Part shown: positions 33,906 through 42,433 of the stretch, in pieces
Layout: the number at the start of each line of letters is the position of its first letter
Position numbering within the stretch: position 1 is the stretch's first letter
Origin: Fibrobacter sp.
GTDB taxonomy: Bacteria; Fibrobacterota; Fibrobacteria; Fibrobacterales; Fibrobacteraceae
Direction of reading: 5' to 3'
Assembly (NCBI GenBank): GCA_024398935.1
Contig: JAKSIH010000005.1
Coordinates: 1 to 64,000 of the forward strand
DNA length: 64,000 nt
Translations under genes and position numbers: made by a program
The notes under the pieces: generated by a model
Seen by the model: only the letters and a program-made list of their open reading frames with translations
Told to the model about the DNA's origin: nothing
Database searches by the model: none

Positions 33906-35186
33906 TTACATCTCCCAGTAGATGGTGCGGACCAGACGCGGGTCCACGATCTTGCCGGAGAAGAGCACGTCGATACGGCCCTTGTTTTCCGCATTGTCGA
34001 TGTTGCCGTCGAACGCGGTGTGGACAGCCATGGACGGCGTGGCGGTCTTGCCGTTTTCGCAGCCGCGGATGTCCAGCATTTCCACGGGATGCCAGTTCAG
34101 GGCCTCGCGTGCGCGGACGATGCCGACGGAGTAGGTCTTTTCCCATCCGGTGAGCCACTTGATGGAGGCGCCCGCCGCGATTTCCTTGACGGACACGGTG
34201 GGGATATACCCGGTGTTGTCGTTGAAGTATACCGGGAGCACCTTCAGGGTGGCGCTGCCGCCGGACACTTCGGCATCCTTCTGGACGACAAAGGTGTAGG
34301 GGGTGCCTACGAGCGGGGTACCTGCGGCGGTACAGCGGGAGACTCCGGCGATGGAGAATGCAGTACCCTTCAGGATTACTTCCGCACCGGTGATGCCGGT
34401 AATCTTGAGATCCATGAAGTCGGCTCCCTCGGTTCGGCCTTCGTTACTGACCTTTTCCTTGACGGTGCAGTCGTTGCCCGGATCCTTGTCGGTGGAGAAG
34501 GACGCCATGAACGGTTCGTCGATGTAGGGGATCTTGTGGAAGGTGCCGATGGCGGCTTCCCCGTAGAGTTCCTCGAGCTTGTCGGAAGGTGCGCCGAAGC
34601 AGTTGCCGCTGGTTACGGGGAGGGAGGACAGTTCGCCGATGACTTCGGAATCCAGGTGGCCGACGAGGGTCATGCCGGTGCGCATCTTGCGGAGGGATGC
34701 GGCTACGGCGGCGAGCGGCTTGAAGCTCGCGTTTGCCATGGAGCCGATGGCTACGCCGGTGGAGCGCAGGTAGGCGTTGTCGATGACCTTTTTGATGAGG
34801 TCTTCTGCAAGTCCGTTGGCGGTGGGCTTGACGAAGTCTTCCTCGATGTTGCCTGCCTTGAACATCTCGTCTACGACGTCCCAGGTGGTCTTGCCCTTGG
34901 AGTTAGCCACGTTGATGGGGACCGCGTATTGCTTGACGTCCCCGTTCATCTTGGAGATGTCCATTGCGCCATTGCCGCTGGAGTCCTTGCCTTCCACGCC
35001 GTCGGTGGTCTGGACTTCGCCGCGGCCGTCGAAGTAGAGGACGGCGGAGGTGCCGGAGCGTGTGCCCTTCTCGAAGATCTTGCGGGGCTTGCAGTAGTCC
35101 TTGGATTCCTTGATGAAGGATGAGGCGTCCTGGACTGCGGCGGTAATCTTGTCGTTCAGGTCCTGAACGGTGAGGATGTTTGCCAT
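33906..35186 (-). CDS. Major capsid protein, P22 coat-like
   Basis: A 426-residue protein, almost the length of P22 gp5 (430). It starts with a helical arm (ILTVQDLNDKITAAVQDAS). The middle contains an inserted beta domain (about residues 240-330: FSIAGVSRCTAAGTPLVGTPYTFVV) like the P22 I-domain, and the C-terminus returns to the HK97-type core (AVHTAFDGNIDNAENKGRIDVLF). It is flanked by scaffold and gp4-like genes. Codon use is strongly biased, as expected for the most abundant virion protein. Confidence 0.82.
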   Translation of the reverse strand: MANILTVQDLNDKITAAVQDASSFIKESKDYCKPRKIFEKGTRSGTSAVLYFDGRGEVQTTDGVEGKDSSGNGAMDISKMNGDVKQYAVPINVANSKGKTTWDVVDEMFKAGNIEEDFVKPTANGLAEDLIKKVIDNAYLRSTGVAIGSMANASFKPLAAVAASLRKMRTGMTLVGHLDSEVIGELSSLPVTSGNCFGAPSDKLEELYGEAAIGTFHKIPYIDEPFMASFSTDKDPGNDCTVKEKVSNEGRTEGADFMDLKITGITGAEVILKGTAFSIAGVSRCTAAGTPLVGTPYTFVVQKDAEVSGGSATLKVLPVYFNDNTGYIPTVSVKEIAAGASIKWLTGWEKTYSVGIVRAREALNWHPVEMLDIRGCENGKTATPSMAVHTAFDGNIDNAENKGRIDVLFSGKIVDPRLVRTIYWEM

Positions 35187-35210
35187 GATGTTTTTTCCTT
35201 TTCTAGAATT

Positions 35211-36164
35211 TTATCTCTTGCGCATGGCCTTGATGAGCTTGGCGACCCGCTTCGTGTCGGATAGCTGGGACGTGTCGCCTACGGCCTGCGTGGAACCGCC
35301 GAACAGGCCCATGACAGGGACCTTCCTTGCCTGCTGCCGGTTCTGGTCGTCTGCACCGCCGTTCTTGCCCTTCCGGGAAGCCTCGTACCGGGACCTCGCG
35401 AGATGACGTTCCAGGATGTCGAGCTGCGCCACCTGCTTTCGCGGGGACAGCTTCAGCAGCAGGTCCATCTTCTGGGCGTTGTCCTCGAGGTAGAGGATTA
35501 CGTCGGCCGGGTTTTCGCAGTCGGTCATCAGCCAGTTCTGGAGCACTTCGCCGCCCTTGGAGGACAGGGCTACATTGATAGCGGAGTCCTCGTCGTTAAC
35601 GATTCCGACGACACGCTTCTGCTGGTCCTCGGAGAGGGTCTTCTTCATGCCGTCGTTGAATCGTTCCGCGAATCTTCGCTGGTATTCGGAAGCCTCCTCC
35701 TGGCGGGCCCTTTCCTCCGCCGCTACGGATTCCCTGTCCGCATTGCGCTTGTCAATGGCGTTCATCAGTTCTTCCATCGCGTTCTGGCGCTTGGCGGAAA
35801 GGAACTCGTCGTCGGACGCGAAGTCCTCGCGTCTCAGGGCCTTGGGCTTCTGGCCTGCGTTGACCTTGTCCTCGAGTTCCTTGAAACGCTTCTCCCAGGC
35901 CTCGTTGTTCGCCCTGAGGGCCGCCTCGGAGCGTTCCCGCTCGCGTCTGCGCATCCTGTCAAGGCGTTCCTTGAAGGAACCTGTCGTGTCCTGTCTGTGC
36001 TCCGGCTGGACGCTGCCGCCTTCGCCGGTGGTGCCTTTGCCGCCCTCGTCCGCGGCATTCCCTGGATCAGGCACGTGGCCTTTTGCAGGGTTCACCGAGG
36101 GATTCTTATTTTCGGAACCTTCACCGTCGTCCGAAACAAACGTGAATTCAGTGTTTTCGCTCAT
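35211..36164 (-). CDS. Scaffolding protein, P22 gp8-like
   Basis: About 317 residues from ATG 36164; a TTG nine codons upstream is also open. Acidic, Gly/Asn-rich N-terminus, then long charged helices (RRRERERSEAALRANNEAWEKRF, ERARQEEASEYQRRFAERF) and a basic C-terminal tail (DTKRVAKLIKAMRKR) that would bind coat, all as in gp8. It lies directly upstream of coat, preceded by a terminator after portal. It likely assembles inside the procapsid and is released on packaging. Confidence 0.75.
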   Translation of the reverse strand: MSENTEFTFVSDDGEGSENKNPSVNPAKGHVPDPGNAADEGGKGTTGEGGSVQPEHRQDTTGSFKERLDRMRRRERERSEAALRANNEAWEKRFKELEDKVNAGQKPKALRREDFASDDEFLSAKRQNAMEELMNAIDKRNADRESVAAEERARQEEASEYQRRFAERFNDGMKKTLSEDQQKRVVGIVNDEDSAINVALSSKGGEVLQNWLMTDCENPADVILYLEDNAQKMDLLLKLSPRKQVAQLDILERHLARSRYEASRKGKNGGADDQNRQQARKVPVMGLFGGSTQAVGDTSQLSDTKRVAKLIKAMRKR

Positions 36165-36259
36165 GCTGTTCTCTGCGTTTACCTTCGCCAAGTCACTGGA
36201 CCTACCCGGTCCTTTCTATGGTATACACGCGGACCGACAGGATTTGCGGGAAAATGCCG

Positions 36260-36293
36260 AAAAAAAATCCATGCCGCCTGCGAAACGGCATGG
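36260..36293 (-). terminator. Rho-independent terminator between portal and scaffold
   Basis: On the minus strand CCATGCCG / CGGCATGG with a 9-base loop is followed by ATTTTTTT. A GTGTATACC element (36223-36231 region) between it and the scaffold start may be a new promoter, so scaffold and coat could be transcribed separately. Confidence 0.75.
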
Positions 36294-36321
36294 AAGCGGA
36301 TCCTGTCAGCTATAACAGACT

Positions 36322-38394
36322 CTAGATTGCCGGTGGCTCCATCTGGGACGCCGCCAGTTGTGCCGCTGCGACTTCGGCGGCTCTGCCGACGGATTCCGCC
36401 TCGCGCTTCCGGGCTTCCTGCTCCATTTCCAGGCGGGCCTTCTGTTCCGCCTTCACGAGCTCGCCGTTCAGGTCGCGTTCCGCCTTGGCGGCCGCCTCGT
36501 TCGCGTCAGCCACGATCTTTTGGGACTGTGCCGCCCCCTCCACCTGGGCCTCGAACTGGGCCTGCTGCGCTCCAGCCTGCAGTTCCATGCGCTTCAGGAG
36601 GATCGCGTTCTCGTTCACCATCTGCTGCTTCTGCAGCTGCGTCTGCGCGTCGATCTGCTTTACGGCGACGTCGGCCTTGCTCCTGAGCTGCAGCTGCTGG
36701 TTCTCGATGGAGACCTGCTGCAGCTGCTGGTTGAGCTGCTGCACCTGGCCCTGCAGCTCCTGGTTCTGCCTCTGCAGTGTCGCAACCTGCTGGGCTCCGT
36801 CCTGCCCGAGCGCGGCGTTCTGTACCTCGGGCGGAAGCTGCTTGAACATCATCTCGGCCATCTTGGGCGCCTGGGGGATGTCGAGCGTGTTCATGATCCC
36901 GATGGATATCACGCCCTTCATAACCTCCGGGGCGAACTGCATCATGGCAAGCAGGCTCCTGCGGTCCTCCTCCATCTGGGTGAGCTCCACGCATCCGCCT
37001 TCCAGCTTGATGTCGTAGGATCCGGGCGGGACATTGATTTCGTAGACGGCTATGCACATCTCGGCAAGGACCTTTCCGGAAGCCTTGATGGACTCCTTCG
37101 TGTGCTCCAGGTAGTGGGAGACGTTGCTCTGGCTGCTCTTGGTTCGCATCAGCACCTCGGTGGCCGTCGCGTCGTCCTGGATAGCCTGGTCCACGATCCC
37201 CGTCACGGCGACACCTGTGGCGAACTGCATCTGCTGCACGGCGCCGTTGATGACGCTCTGGAGGTCGTCCACCTTCGCGCCTATCTGCACTAGCTCGGGC
37301 TTGTCGAGCGCCTTTCCCTCCTGGTTGTACTGGTGGCGGGACAGGTACGCGTTCGTGGAGAAGTTGGCGTTGGTCCACTCGTCCTCGTAACCGTCGATAG
37401 CCTCGTCGGGACCGGTCCATGCGGTCTTCGGGCACATGGCGAGGCGTTCCACCATCTGGCTGTTTGCGTAGTTCGCCAGCTTCTGCATGGGTCGCAGGCG
37501 GTGGATGAGACCGCTGTAGCCGATTTCCTTGTCGAACCAGGTCTTCTCGCCGACGAAGGCGATGATGGGCACCCTCGACAGCCCCTCCACGAGGTCCGAC
37601 TCGACAACCATCTCGCCGATAAGCCGGTGGAACTCGCAGCTTCGCCCCTCGACCCTGAAGTATGTGATGAGCGGGACGAGCCCTTCCGGGACGGCGAAGT
37701 TCGAGCCAAGGTCGGCCAGGGTTGTCCTCTCGGGCCTGTTGCCTCCCCAGATGTCGGAGCCGAAGCGGTCCTCCGCCTCGGATTCCTTGATGAGCTCCAC
37801 GACCACCGCCTGCTTCGCGTCCTCCATGGTGACGGACTTGCAGTCCGCATCCCAGATGACCATGGTGGCATCCTCCATGGCCCTGTAGACGACCTCGGTT
37901 GTGCCGTCCCGTTCCACGGTCGTGGCGTAGGTGAAGCCGAGCCCGGTAGTTGCCTCGTCCACCGTGGCCTGGTTGTTCGCGGCCTTCGTCTCGTAGTCGT
38001 CCTGGATTTCCCGGAGCCTTGCGTTAAGATTGGCGAACCCTTCCGCGAACGCGTCCTTGAACTTCGGCCTCGGTTCAACAATGCAGCGGAACGGGCGCGC
38101 CGCTATCGGGTTTGTCACCGCGGATATTACGTTCTGGCACATGGGGATTGCAAGTTCAAGCCGGTCCTCGGTACGGTTCTGCCGGTCATTCTTGTCCCAC
38201 TGGTCGCCGGAAGCGAAGGCGCGGTCGGCTCGCATTCGCTTGACCTGCCTGGAGTTCCGCTCGATGTTTCTGTCGATGAAGTCCCTGACTTCCGCCACCA
38301 TCTGGTCGTTGAACTCCCGGAGCTCGGACTCGGACATTTCCGCCACCTCCTCGGCGACGGCCTCTTCGCTAAGCATGATTTCGTCATCTTCCAT
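36322..38394 (-). CDS. Portal protein, P22 gp1-like
   Basis: A 690-residue protein, close to P22 gp1 (725). The N-terminal two-thirds holds the portal core (SGDQWDKNDRQNRTEDR, IGYSGLIHRLRPMQKLANYANSQMVERLA) and the last 180 residues are a Gln/Ala/Glu-rich coiled coil (QELQGQVQQLNQQLQQVSIE) equivalent to the P22 helical barrel. It forms the dodecameric packaging and exit channel. It overlaps the upstream sigma-like gene by 11 bases. Confidence 0.85.
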   Translation of the reverse strand: MEDDEIMLSEEAVAEEVAEMSESELREFNDQMVAEVRDFIDRNIERNSRQVKRMRADRAFASGDQWDKNDRQNRTEDRLELAIPMCQNVISAVTNPIAARPFRCIVEPRPKFKDAFAEGFANLNARLREIQDDYETKAANNQATVDEATTGLGFTYATTVERDGTTEVVYRAMEDATMVIWDADCKSVTMEDAKQAVVVELIKESEAEDRFGSDIWGGNRPERTTLADLGSNFAVPEGLVPLITYFRVEGRSCEFHRLIGEMVVESDLVEGLSRVPIIAFVGEKTWFDKEIGYSGLIHRLRPMQKLANYANSQMVERLAMCPKTAWTGPDEAIDGYEDEWTNANFSTNAYLSRHQYNQEGKALDKPELVQIGAKVDDLQSVINGAVQQMQFATGVAVTGIVDQAIQDDATATEVLMRTKSSQSNVSHYLEHTKESIKASGKVLAEMCIAVYEINVPPGSYDIKLEGGCVELTQMEEDRRSLLAMMQFAPEVMKGVISIGIMNTLDIPQAPKMAEMMFKQLPPEVQNAALGQDGAQQVATLQRQNQELQGQVQQLNQQLQQVSIENQQLQLRSKADVAVKQIDAQTQLQKQQMVNENAILLKRMELQAGAQQAQFEAQVEGAAQSQKIVADANEAAAKAERDLNGELVKAEQKARLEMEQEARKREAESVGRAAEVAAAQLAASQMEPPAI

Positions 38395-39055
38395 TCTTTC
38401 TTTCCTCGATAAGTTTCAAAAGTTCTCCGCCCTGTCTCCGGTCAAGTCTCGCCTGGTCAGCCATCCTTGCCGCCTGCATGGACCTGTGGACCCTCGCGCG
38501 CTCCACGAGTGACCTTCCGTCCCGCTTGGGGCCGCAGTTCCTCATGGCGTGTCCGAGGATCCTCTCCTTGGCGTTCGCATCCAGCCTGAAGTCCGCCAGC
38601 GCGGCGATGCGCTCGGAGAGAAGCCTGCCCTGCGGAGCGTTCCTGTCGATGCCGTCCAGCCTGGAAAGTGCTTCCGCCCCGACGACCATGGACACGATCT
38701 CGGAAACGGCGTTCGACTGGATCACGTCACGCACGCAGTTGGATATGGCGTTCTTCGCCACAGTGATGATCCAGGCGCTGGCCTTCCGCCTCTTGGACGG
38801 GTTGTAGCGGGCCACGTTCCTGCAGAGGTGGAGGTAGACCCTGGAGCACACCTCCGCCTTCGTGAGCCTGTCCAGCCTAACGTACCCGTAGTCCGGATTG
38901 CAGATCACGGAGTCCACGAACCGGATGCAGCACGCCCCGAATTCGGGGGAGAGCTGCTCGCCGCACCTGGCACGCCTTGCGTTGTCGGTGAGGACCACGT
39001 CGAGCCAGGCCTCGTCCACGCGCCCGTCCTTGTCGGTTTTCAGAGTTTCGTTCAT
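38384..39055 (-). CDS. Sigma-70 region 2-like phage protein
   Basis: A 223-residue basic protein between terminase and portal genes. Residues about 60-115 (LTKAEVCSRVYLHLCRNVARYNPSK, then ASAWIITVAKNAISNCVRD) follow the pattern of sigma factor region 2: a helix ending in an aromatic/basic stretch, then aW+..va+N...+.R. No clear region 4 is seen; the C-terminal half is Arg-rich and helical. It might be a divergent phage sigma factor for late genes, or a DNA-binding packaging accessory. P22 itself has no gene here. Confidence 0.6.
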   Translation of the reverse strand: MNETLKTDKDGRVDEAWLDVVLTDNARRARCGEQLSPEFGACCIRFVDSVICNPDYGYVRLDRLTKAEVCSRVYLHLCRNVARYNPSKRRKASAWIITVAKNAISNCVRDVIQSNAVSEIVSMVVGAEALSRLDGIDRNAPQGRLLSERIAALADFRLDANAKERILGHAMRNCGPKRDGRSLVERARVHRSMQAARMADQARLDRRQGGELLKLIEERKNGR

Positions 39056-39058
39056 AGT

Positions 39059-40510
39059 TTACCCCATCCTTGCGAATTTTCTGGCACATTTCTTCTTCTT
39101 CAGCCTTCTTCCGCCCGTGACATCCTCCATGGCCCGCTCGACGTCCACATGGACCAGGTCGGCCTTGGGGCCTCCGCCGTAGAACGTGAGCGCTGCGGCA
39201 TCCGCCTTGTCGGGGGAGCGCCCGAGAATCTCCCTGATGACGTCCTTGTCCACCAGCTTGAACTTCTGCTCCTTCACGATCTGGTAGCGCTGCACCCTCA
39301 TTTCCTCGGCCAGCTCCTCGTCTCGGATGATGCCGCCGTCGAGCAGCCACTTCTGCATCCGGAAGAACAGCTCCGCCCTCACGTTGAGGTAGTGCTCCGA
39401 GTCCTCCGCGCCGCCCCCGAAGGGGACCTCGCACACATTCCTGTGGCCACGGTGCCTGAGCACGTCTATCACCCCGGAGCCGTAGGCCATGTCCACGTTT
39501 ATGCGCTGGACCGGAATCCTCCTCGAGACGGCCTGCTTGTACAGCTTCTCCACCGCGTCGGCTATCTCGTAGGAGTCCCGCCCGTGCAGGGTTATCGGTT
39601 CTTCGCCCATCCAGTAGCCGTACCGTATGAATACCTGGGTGTTGTCGTTCCCGAATCGGGCGCAGTCCACGCCAATGGCGCAGTACAGGCCGCGGGTCAG
39701 TACCGGAGCATCGATGTTGAGGGCGAGCTCCAGGTCGGCCCTGTGGAACACGGAGTCCGAGCCGTCCGCGTCGATGATCAGGCCCAGCACCTGCTGGTTG
39801 TACAGAGGCGTTCCCTCGCCGTAGCGGTCCTTGAGGCTACGCTTGTACTCCTCGGTCGTGAAGGCGTTGTCCAGGCTCGTGGCGTGTATGACGCGGTCCG
39901 GGTGCTTCTTGCACTCTTCCGCGAACCACGGTTCAGGCTGGTCCGCGTTGGGGGAGGAGAGGTCGCGCTCCCACGGACGTATACCCTTGCCTCGGTTACG
40001 GTCCATGGCGTTGTTCCTGGTCTCCGCCTTGATGCGGCTCGCCTCGTCGATGACCACGCCGTCGTACTCGGTGAGGCCGAGGATCCCGCTCGGGTTCTCG
40101 TCGGTGCCGCCGTCGCAGCAGGCCTCGCCGAACTCCGGGGGCATCCCGATGTGCCCCTCGGTCTTGTTGTAGTATTTCCCCGGGTCGTAGTCCGGGAGCA
40201 CCGTCATGAGTATCTTCAGGACGTCGCGGTACAGCACCATCTTGAGCGCCTTGGAAGTCTGGGCGATGGCGAGGATGCGCCAACCGTCGAGCATCTTGAG
40301 TACGATCTGCCACGCCGCCACGCGTGTCTTTCCCGCGCCGACCCCGGTCTGCAGGATGACGAACGGCTCGTCCCCGCGCTCGAGGAAGTCCAGCTGGAAG
40401 TCGCTCATTGGGGCGTCCACGAAGTCCTCGGGATCGCCGTGGCCGAAACGGTCCGGCTCCCACTCGGGGTCCTCCCATCTCCACTTCTTGACCTGTCCGC
40501 TGCTAGGCAT
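39059..40510 (-). CDS. Terminase large subunit
   Basis: A 483-residue packaging motor. The ATPase part has Walker A QTGVGAGKT (Gln54-Thr62) and Walker B GVVIDEAS (Asp155-Glu156). The RNase H-like nuclease part has GVDCARFGND and, near the end, SPDKADAAALTF with metal-binding acidic residues. The length matches P22 gp2 (499). It docks on the portal and cuts concatemers, most likely by headful packaging given its P22-type partners. Confidence 0.92.
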   Translation of the reverse strand: MPSSGQVKKWRWEDPEWEPDRFGHGDPEDFVDAPMSDFQLDFLERGDEPFVILQTGVGAGKTRVAAWQIVLKMLDGWRILAIAQTSKALKMVLYRDVLKILMTVLPDYDPGKYYNKTEGHIGMPPEFGEACCDGGTDENPSGILGLTEYDGVVIDEASRIKAETRNNAMDRNRGKGIRPWERDLSSPNADQPEPWFAEECKKHPDRVIHATSLDNAFTTEEYKRSLKDRYGEGTPLYNQQVLGLIIDADGSDSVFHRADLELALNIDAPVLTRGLYCAIGVDCARFGNDNTQVFIRYGYWMGEEPITLHGRDSYEIADAVEKLYKQAVSRRIPVQRINVDMAYGSGVIDVLRHRGHRNVCEVPFGGGAEDSEHYLNVRAELFFRMQKWLLDGGIIRDEELAEEMRVQRYQIVKEQKFKLVDKDVIREILGRSPDKADAAALTFYGGGPKADLVHVDVERAMEDVTGGRRLKKKKCARKFARMG

Positions 40511-40871
40511 CTTCCGGGGTGGCCCTCCTGAAGACGATGTTTATGTTCCGCTTGACATCTGCGTCGGCCTTGATGTTGAGCTGCCTTCCGTTCACCATCT
40601 CGAGGATCCCGGCGGCGTGCTTCAGGTACGCGTCGTACTTTCCCTGGTCGAACAGCTCGTTGGCCGCGTCCACCATGCGTGTGAAAAGGGCCGCCAGCGT
40701 GCCGTCCCGGTCCGCCTGCAGGATCGCCTCGGACGAACGGAGGGCTGCACGGGCCTTTCGGACCGCAGCCGACTTGGCGACGATGCTCCGAGTCCTGGAG
40801 TCGCCTTTTTTGAGGCGGGTCTTGGCCCCGATCCTCTTCAGTTCCGCCGCTGTCTTTCCCTTTCCTGCCAT
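40503..40871 (-). CDS. Putative terminase small subunit
   Basis: 122 residues from ATG 40871; the frame is open further upstream but that part contains a terminator hairpin (40896-40940), which decides the start. A basic N-terminus (AGKGKTAAELKRIGAKTR), a central helical region and a C-terminus with KADADVKRNINIVF. The start of the large subunit overlaps its end by eight bases. Position and size suggest DNA recognition for packaging; no clear helix-turn-helix is recognisable. Confidence 0.6.
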   Translation of the reverse strand: MAGKGKTAAELKRIGAKTRLKKGDSRTRSIVAKSAAVRKARAALRSSEAILQADRDGTLAALFTRMVDAANELFDQGKYDAYLKHAAGILEMVNGRQLNIKADADVKRNINIVFRRATPEDA

Positions 40872-40895
40872 CAGCCTCTGTTCAGCCTTAAAACG

Positions 40896-40940
40896 AAAAA
40901 ACGGGGCACATGGTGAAGACCTCAATCGCCACATGCCCCG
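40896..40940 (-). terminator. Terminator/attenuator before terminase genes
   Basis: On the minus strand CGGGGCATGTGGCG pairs with CACCATGTGCCCCG (7 bp, small internal loop, further pairs) and is followed by TTTTTT. It separates the zinc-motif gene from the terminase genes. Confidence 0.7.
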
Positions 40941-40945
40941 CCGGG

Positions 40946-41764
40946 TCACCTTACCGATGCCCCGAATAGCTTCGCCAGTTCCCTGGTCCCTCTCGATGCC
41001 GCGCGGCGGTTCATGACCTTCGCCGCGTCCTGCTTCCTTTTCTTCTTCTTGACGTCAGCGCCAGCGCTGATCCCGCCGGAGGCAGTGAACATGGGCCGTT
41101 CCGCCTTGTTCCGGGCCACCTTCACTCGGGAAGCCGCCTGCTGCATTTTCGTGGAGGACGCCCTCCTTGCCAGGTCTCCGAAGGATTCGCCCTGCTTCAC
41201 CTTCACTGACCTACCGTTATCCAGTCTGACCTTCTCCATGCTCGACTTCTCCGCCGGCGTCTCCACCAGCACGTTGTTCCAGTTTTCCTTTCCCCTGTTG
41301 TACTTCCGCCTGTATGCGGACTTCTGCTGCGAGACGATGTTCTTGCGCGCGAAGCGCCCCCTTCGCCCGTCGGCACCCGGAGCGGACAGCCTGGTGGCCT
41401 TCTCCATGACTCCGCGGACGTTGCCCTCAGTGAGCTTCGTAGGCGCGAAGCTCTGCCCGAAGTTGAAGCCCCGCCTCAGGATTCCGCCCACCGGGTTTGC
41501 CGCGAATGCCTGGACGGCGGCTGCACCCATGCCTACGGCGGCGGGCACCTCCACGGTGGAGCACAGGCAGTTGATGTGCGAGATGCGCCACGTGTCCCCC
41601 ACGGAGTACAGGCGCCCCGTCAGGCGGGAGTCCATCGTGTTGCACCTTTCGCAGCACGACGGGTGCGCTATGAACGCGTAGCGGGGGAGTCCTCCGCCCA
41701 TGGGTTCGGTAGTCCCGTTCCCGGTCCTCTTGAGCGCCCCGTTGAGTACCAGACGCTTCGCCAT
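40946..41764 (-). CDS. Phage structural/morphogenesis candidate with Cys/His cluster
   Basis: A 272-residue very basic protein. Residues about 33-72 contain HPSCCERC and, 25 residues later, HINCLCS, a possible zinc site like those in some minor head proteins; the remainder is Lys/Arg-rich and mostly disordered or helical. No enzymatic motif. It sits upstream of the terminase genes and has its own terminator. A DNA-associated virion protein is one guess; the family is not certain. Confidence 0.5.
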   Translation of the reverse strand: MAKRLVLNGALKRTGNGTTEPMGGGLPRYAFIAHPSCCERCNTMDSRLTGRLYSVGDTWRISHINCLCSTVEVPAAVGMGAAAVQAFAANPVGGILRRGFNFGQSFAPTKLTEGNVRGVMEKATRLSAPGADGRRGRFARKNIVSQQKSAYRRKYNRGKENWNNVLVETPAEKSSMEKVRLDNGRSVKVKQGESFGDLARRASSTKMQQAASRVKVARNKAERPMFTASGGISAGADVKKKKRKQDAAKVMNRRAASRGTRELAKLFGASVR

Positions 41765-41765
41765 G

Positions 41766-41963
41766 CTAGCACCTCACGTGCGGTTCCTTCCTCGGCAGGA
41801 CCTTCCGGATGGAATCCCTGACCTCGGCGAGGTCCGCCATGATGGTTTCCTGGTTCTGCAGGATCCTCGCGTTGTCCTCGAGGACCTCCTTCAGTACGGT
41901 CACGAGCTCGTCGCCCCTGGCGACCTTGGCCGCCTTTTCCTTGGAATGATCTGTATTAGCCAT
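41766..41963 (-). CDS. Small coiled-coil protein
   Basis: A 65-residue charged helical protein (VTVLKEVLEDNARILQNQETIMADL). It is two bases from the following gene and is the first gene after the terminator of the toxin-antitoxin-chaperone unit. No family recognised. Confidence 0.5.
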   Translation of the reverse strand: MANTDHSKEKAAKVARGDELVTVLKEVLEDNARILQNQETIMADLAEVRDSIRKVLPRKEPHVRC

Positions 41964-41990
41964 GCCATAAGTTTACAACCGGCAGGGCAC

Positions 41991-42016
41991 AAAAAAAAGG
42001 GGCCTTGCGGCCCCTT
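41991..42016 (-). terminator. Terminator closing the toxin-antitoxin-chaperone operon
   Basis: On the minus strand AAGGGGCC-gcaa-GGCCCCTT is followed by six further T. It sits 37 bases after the chaperone stop. Confidence 0.88.
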
Positions 42017-42052
42017 GCGTAGAAAGACGTGGACAGAAGTGGACAGGATTGA

Positions 42053-42433
42053 CTAATCCTGCTTTTCCTTGTCGAGCGCCGAAAAGTTTATCGTCGGAAG
42101 TATGGCCGGCTCGAAACCGGACTGCAGCGTGATATTGGAAACCATCGAACGTAGATAGGGATACGCAATCGCCGGAGCGTTCACCCTCGGGAAACTCGAT
42201 TTTCTGAAATCTTCGTCGATAGTCCCCTCATTCACGACGAAAGTGAAGACAACCTCGATTTCCATATCGTACTCCCTGTTGTCGAGGGTTAGGACAAAGT
42301 TCGTGTAGAACTTCCTTTCCTCGAAGGCACTCTTTATGTCGAGGTTGTATCGACCTGGGCTGGGAACCCCTTCGCGCTTCCTGTTGATAGTCAGTCTGTT
42401 CACTACCCAGTTGGCAAGGGAAAAGTTAATCAT
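42053..42433 (-). CDS. SecB-like chaperone of a toxin-antitoxin-chaperone module (CmdC-like)
   Basis: A 126-residue protein with the SecB fold pattern: beta-strand rich N-terminal part (YTNFVLTLDN, EIEVVFTFVV) and the diagnostic C-terminal half APAIAYPYLRSMVSNITLQSG then LPTINFSALD, matching SecB's conserved FPYAR..V...GFP.L.L.PVNF region. Stand-alone SecB homologues beside toxin-antitoxin pairs act as dedicated chaperones that fold and protect the antitoxin. Its start overlaps the middle gene by four bases (ATGA). Third gene of the operon, followed by a strong terminator. The host's general SecB is not in this window. Confidence 0.8.
   Translation of the reverse strand: MINFSLANWVVNRLTINRKREGVPSPGRYNLDIKSAFEERKFYTNFVLTLDNREYDMEIEVVFTFVVNEGTIDEDFRKSSFPRVNAPAIAYPYLRSMVSNITLQSGFEPAILPTINFSALDKEKQD

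Noticed and set aside
38549..40531. 660-codon plus-strand frame across terminase and sigma-like genes
   Set aside because: Shadow of GC-rich genes with clear terminase motifs on the other strand.
42053..42433. Host housekeeping SecB
   Set aside because: It lies inside the prophage, is coupled to two small genes in a closed operon and is divergent from housekeeping SecB, so a dedicated chaperone is more likely.
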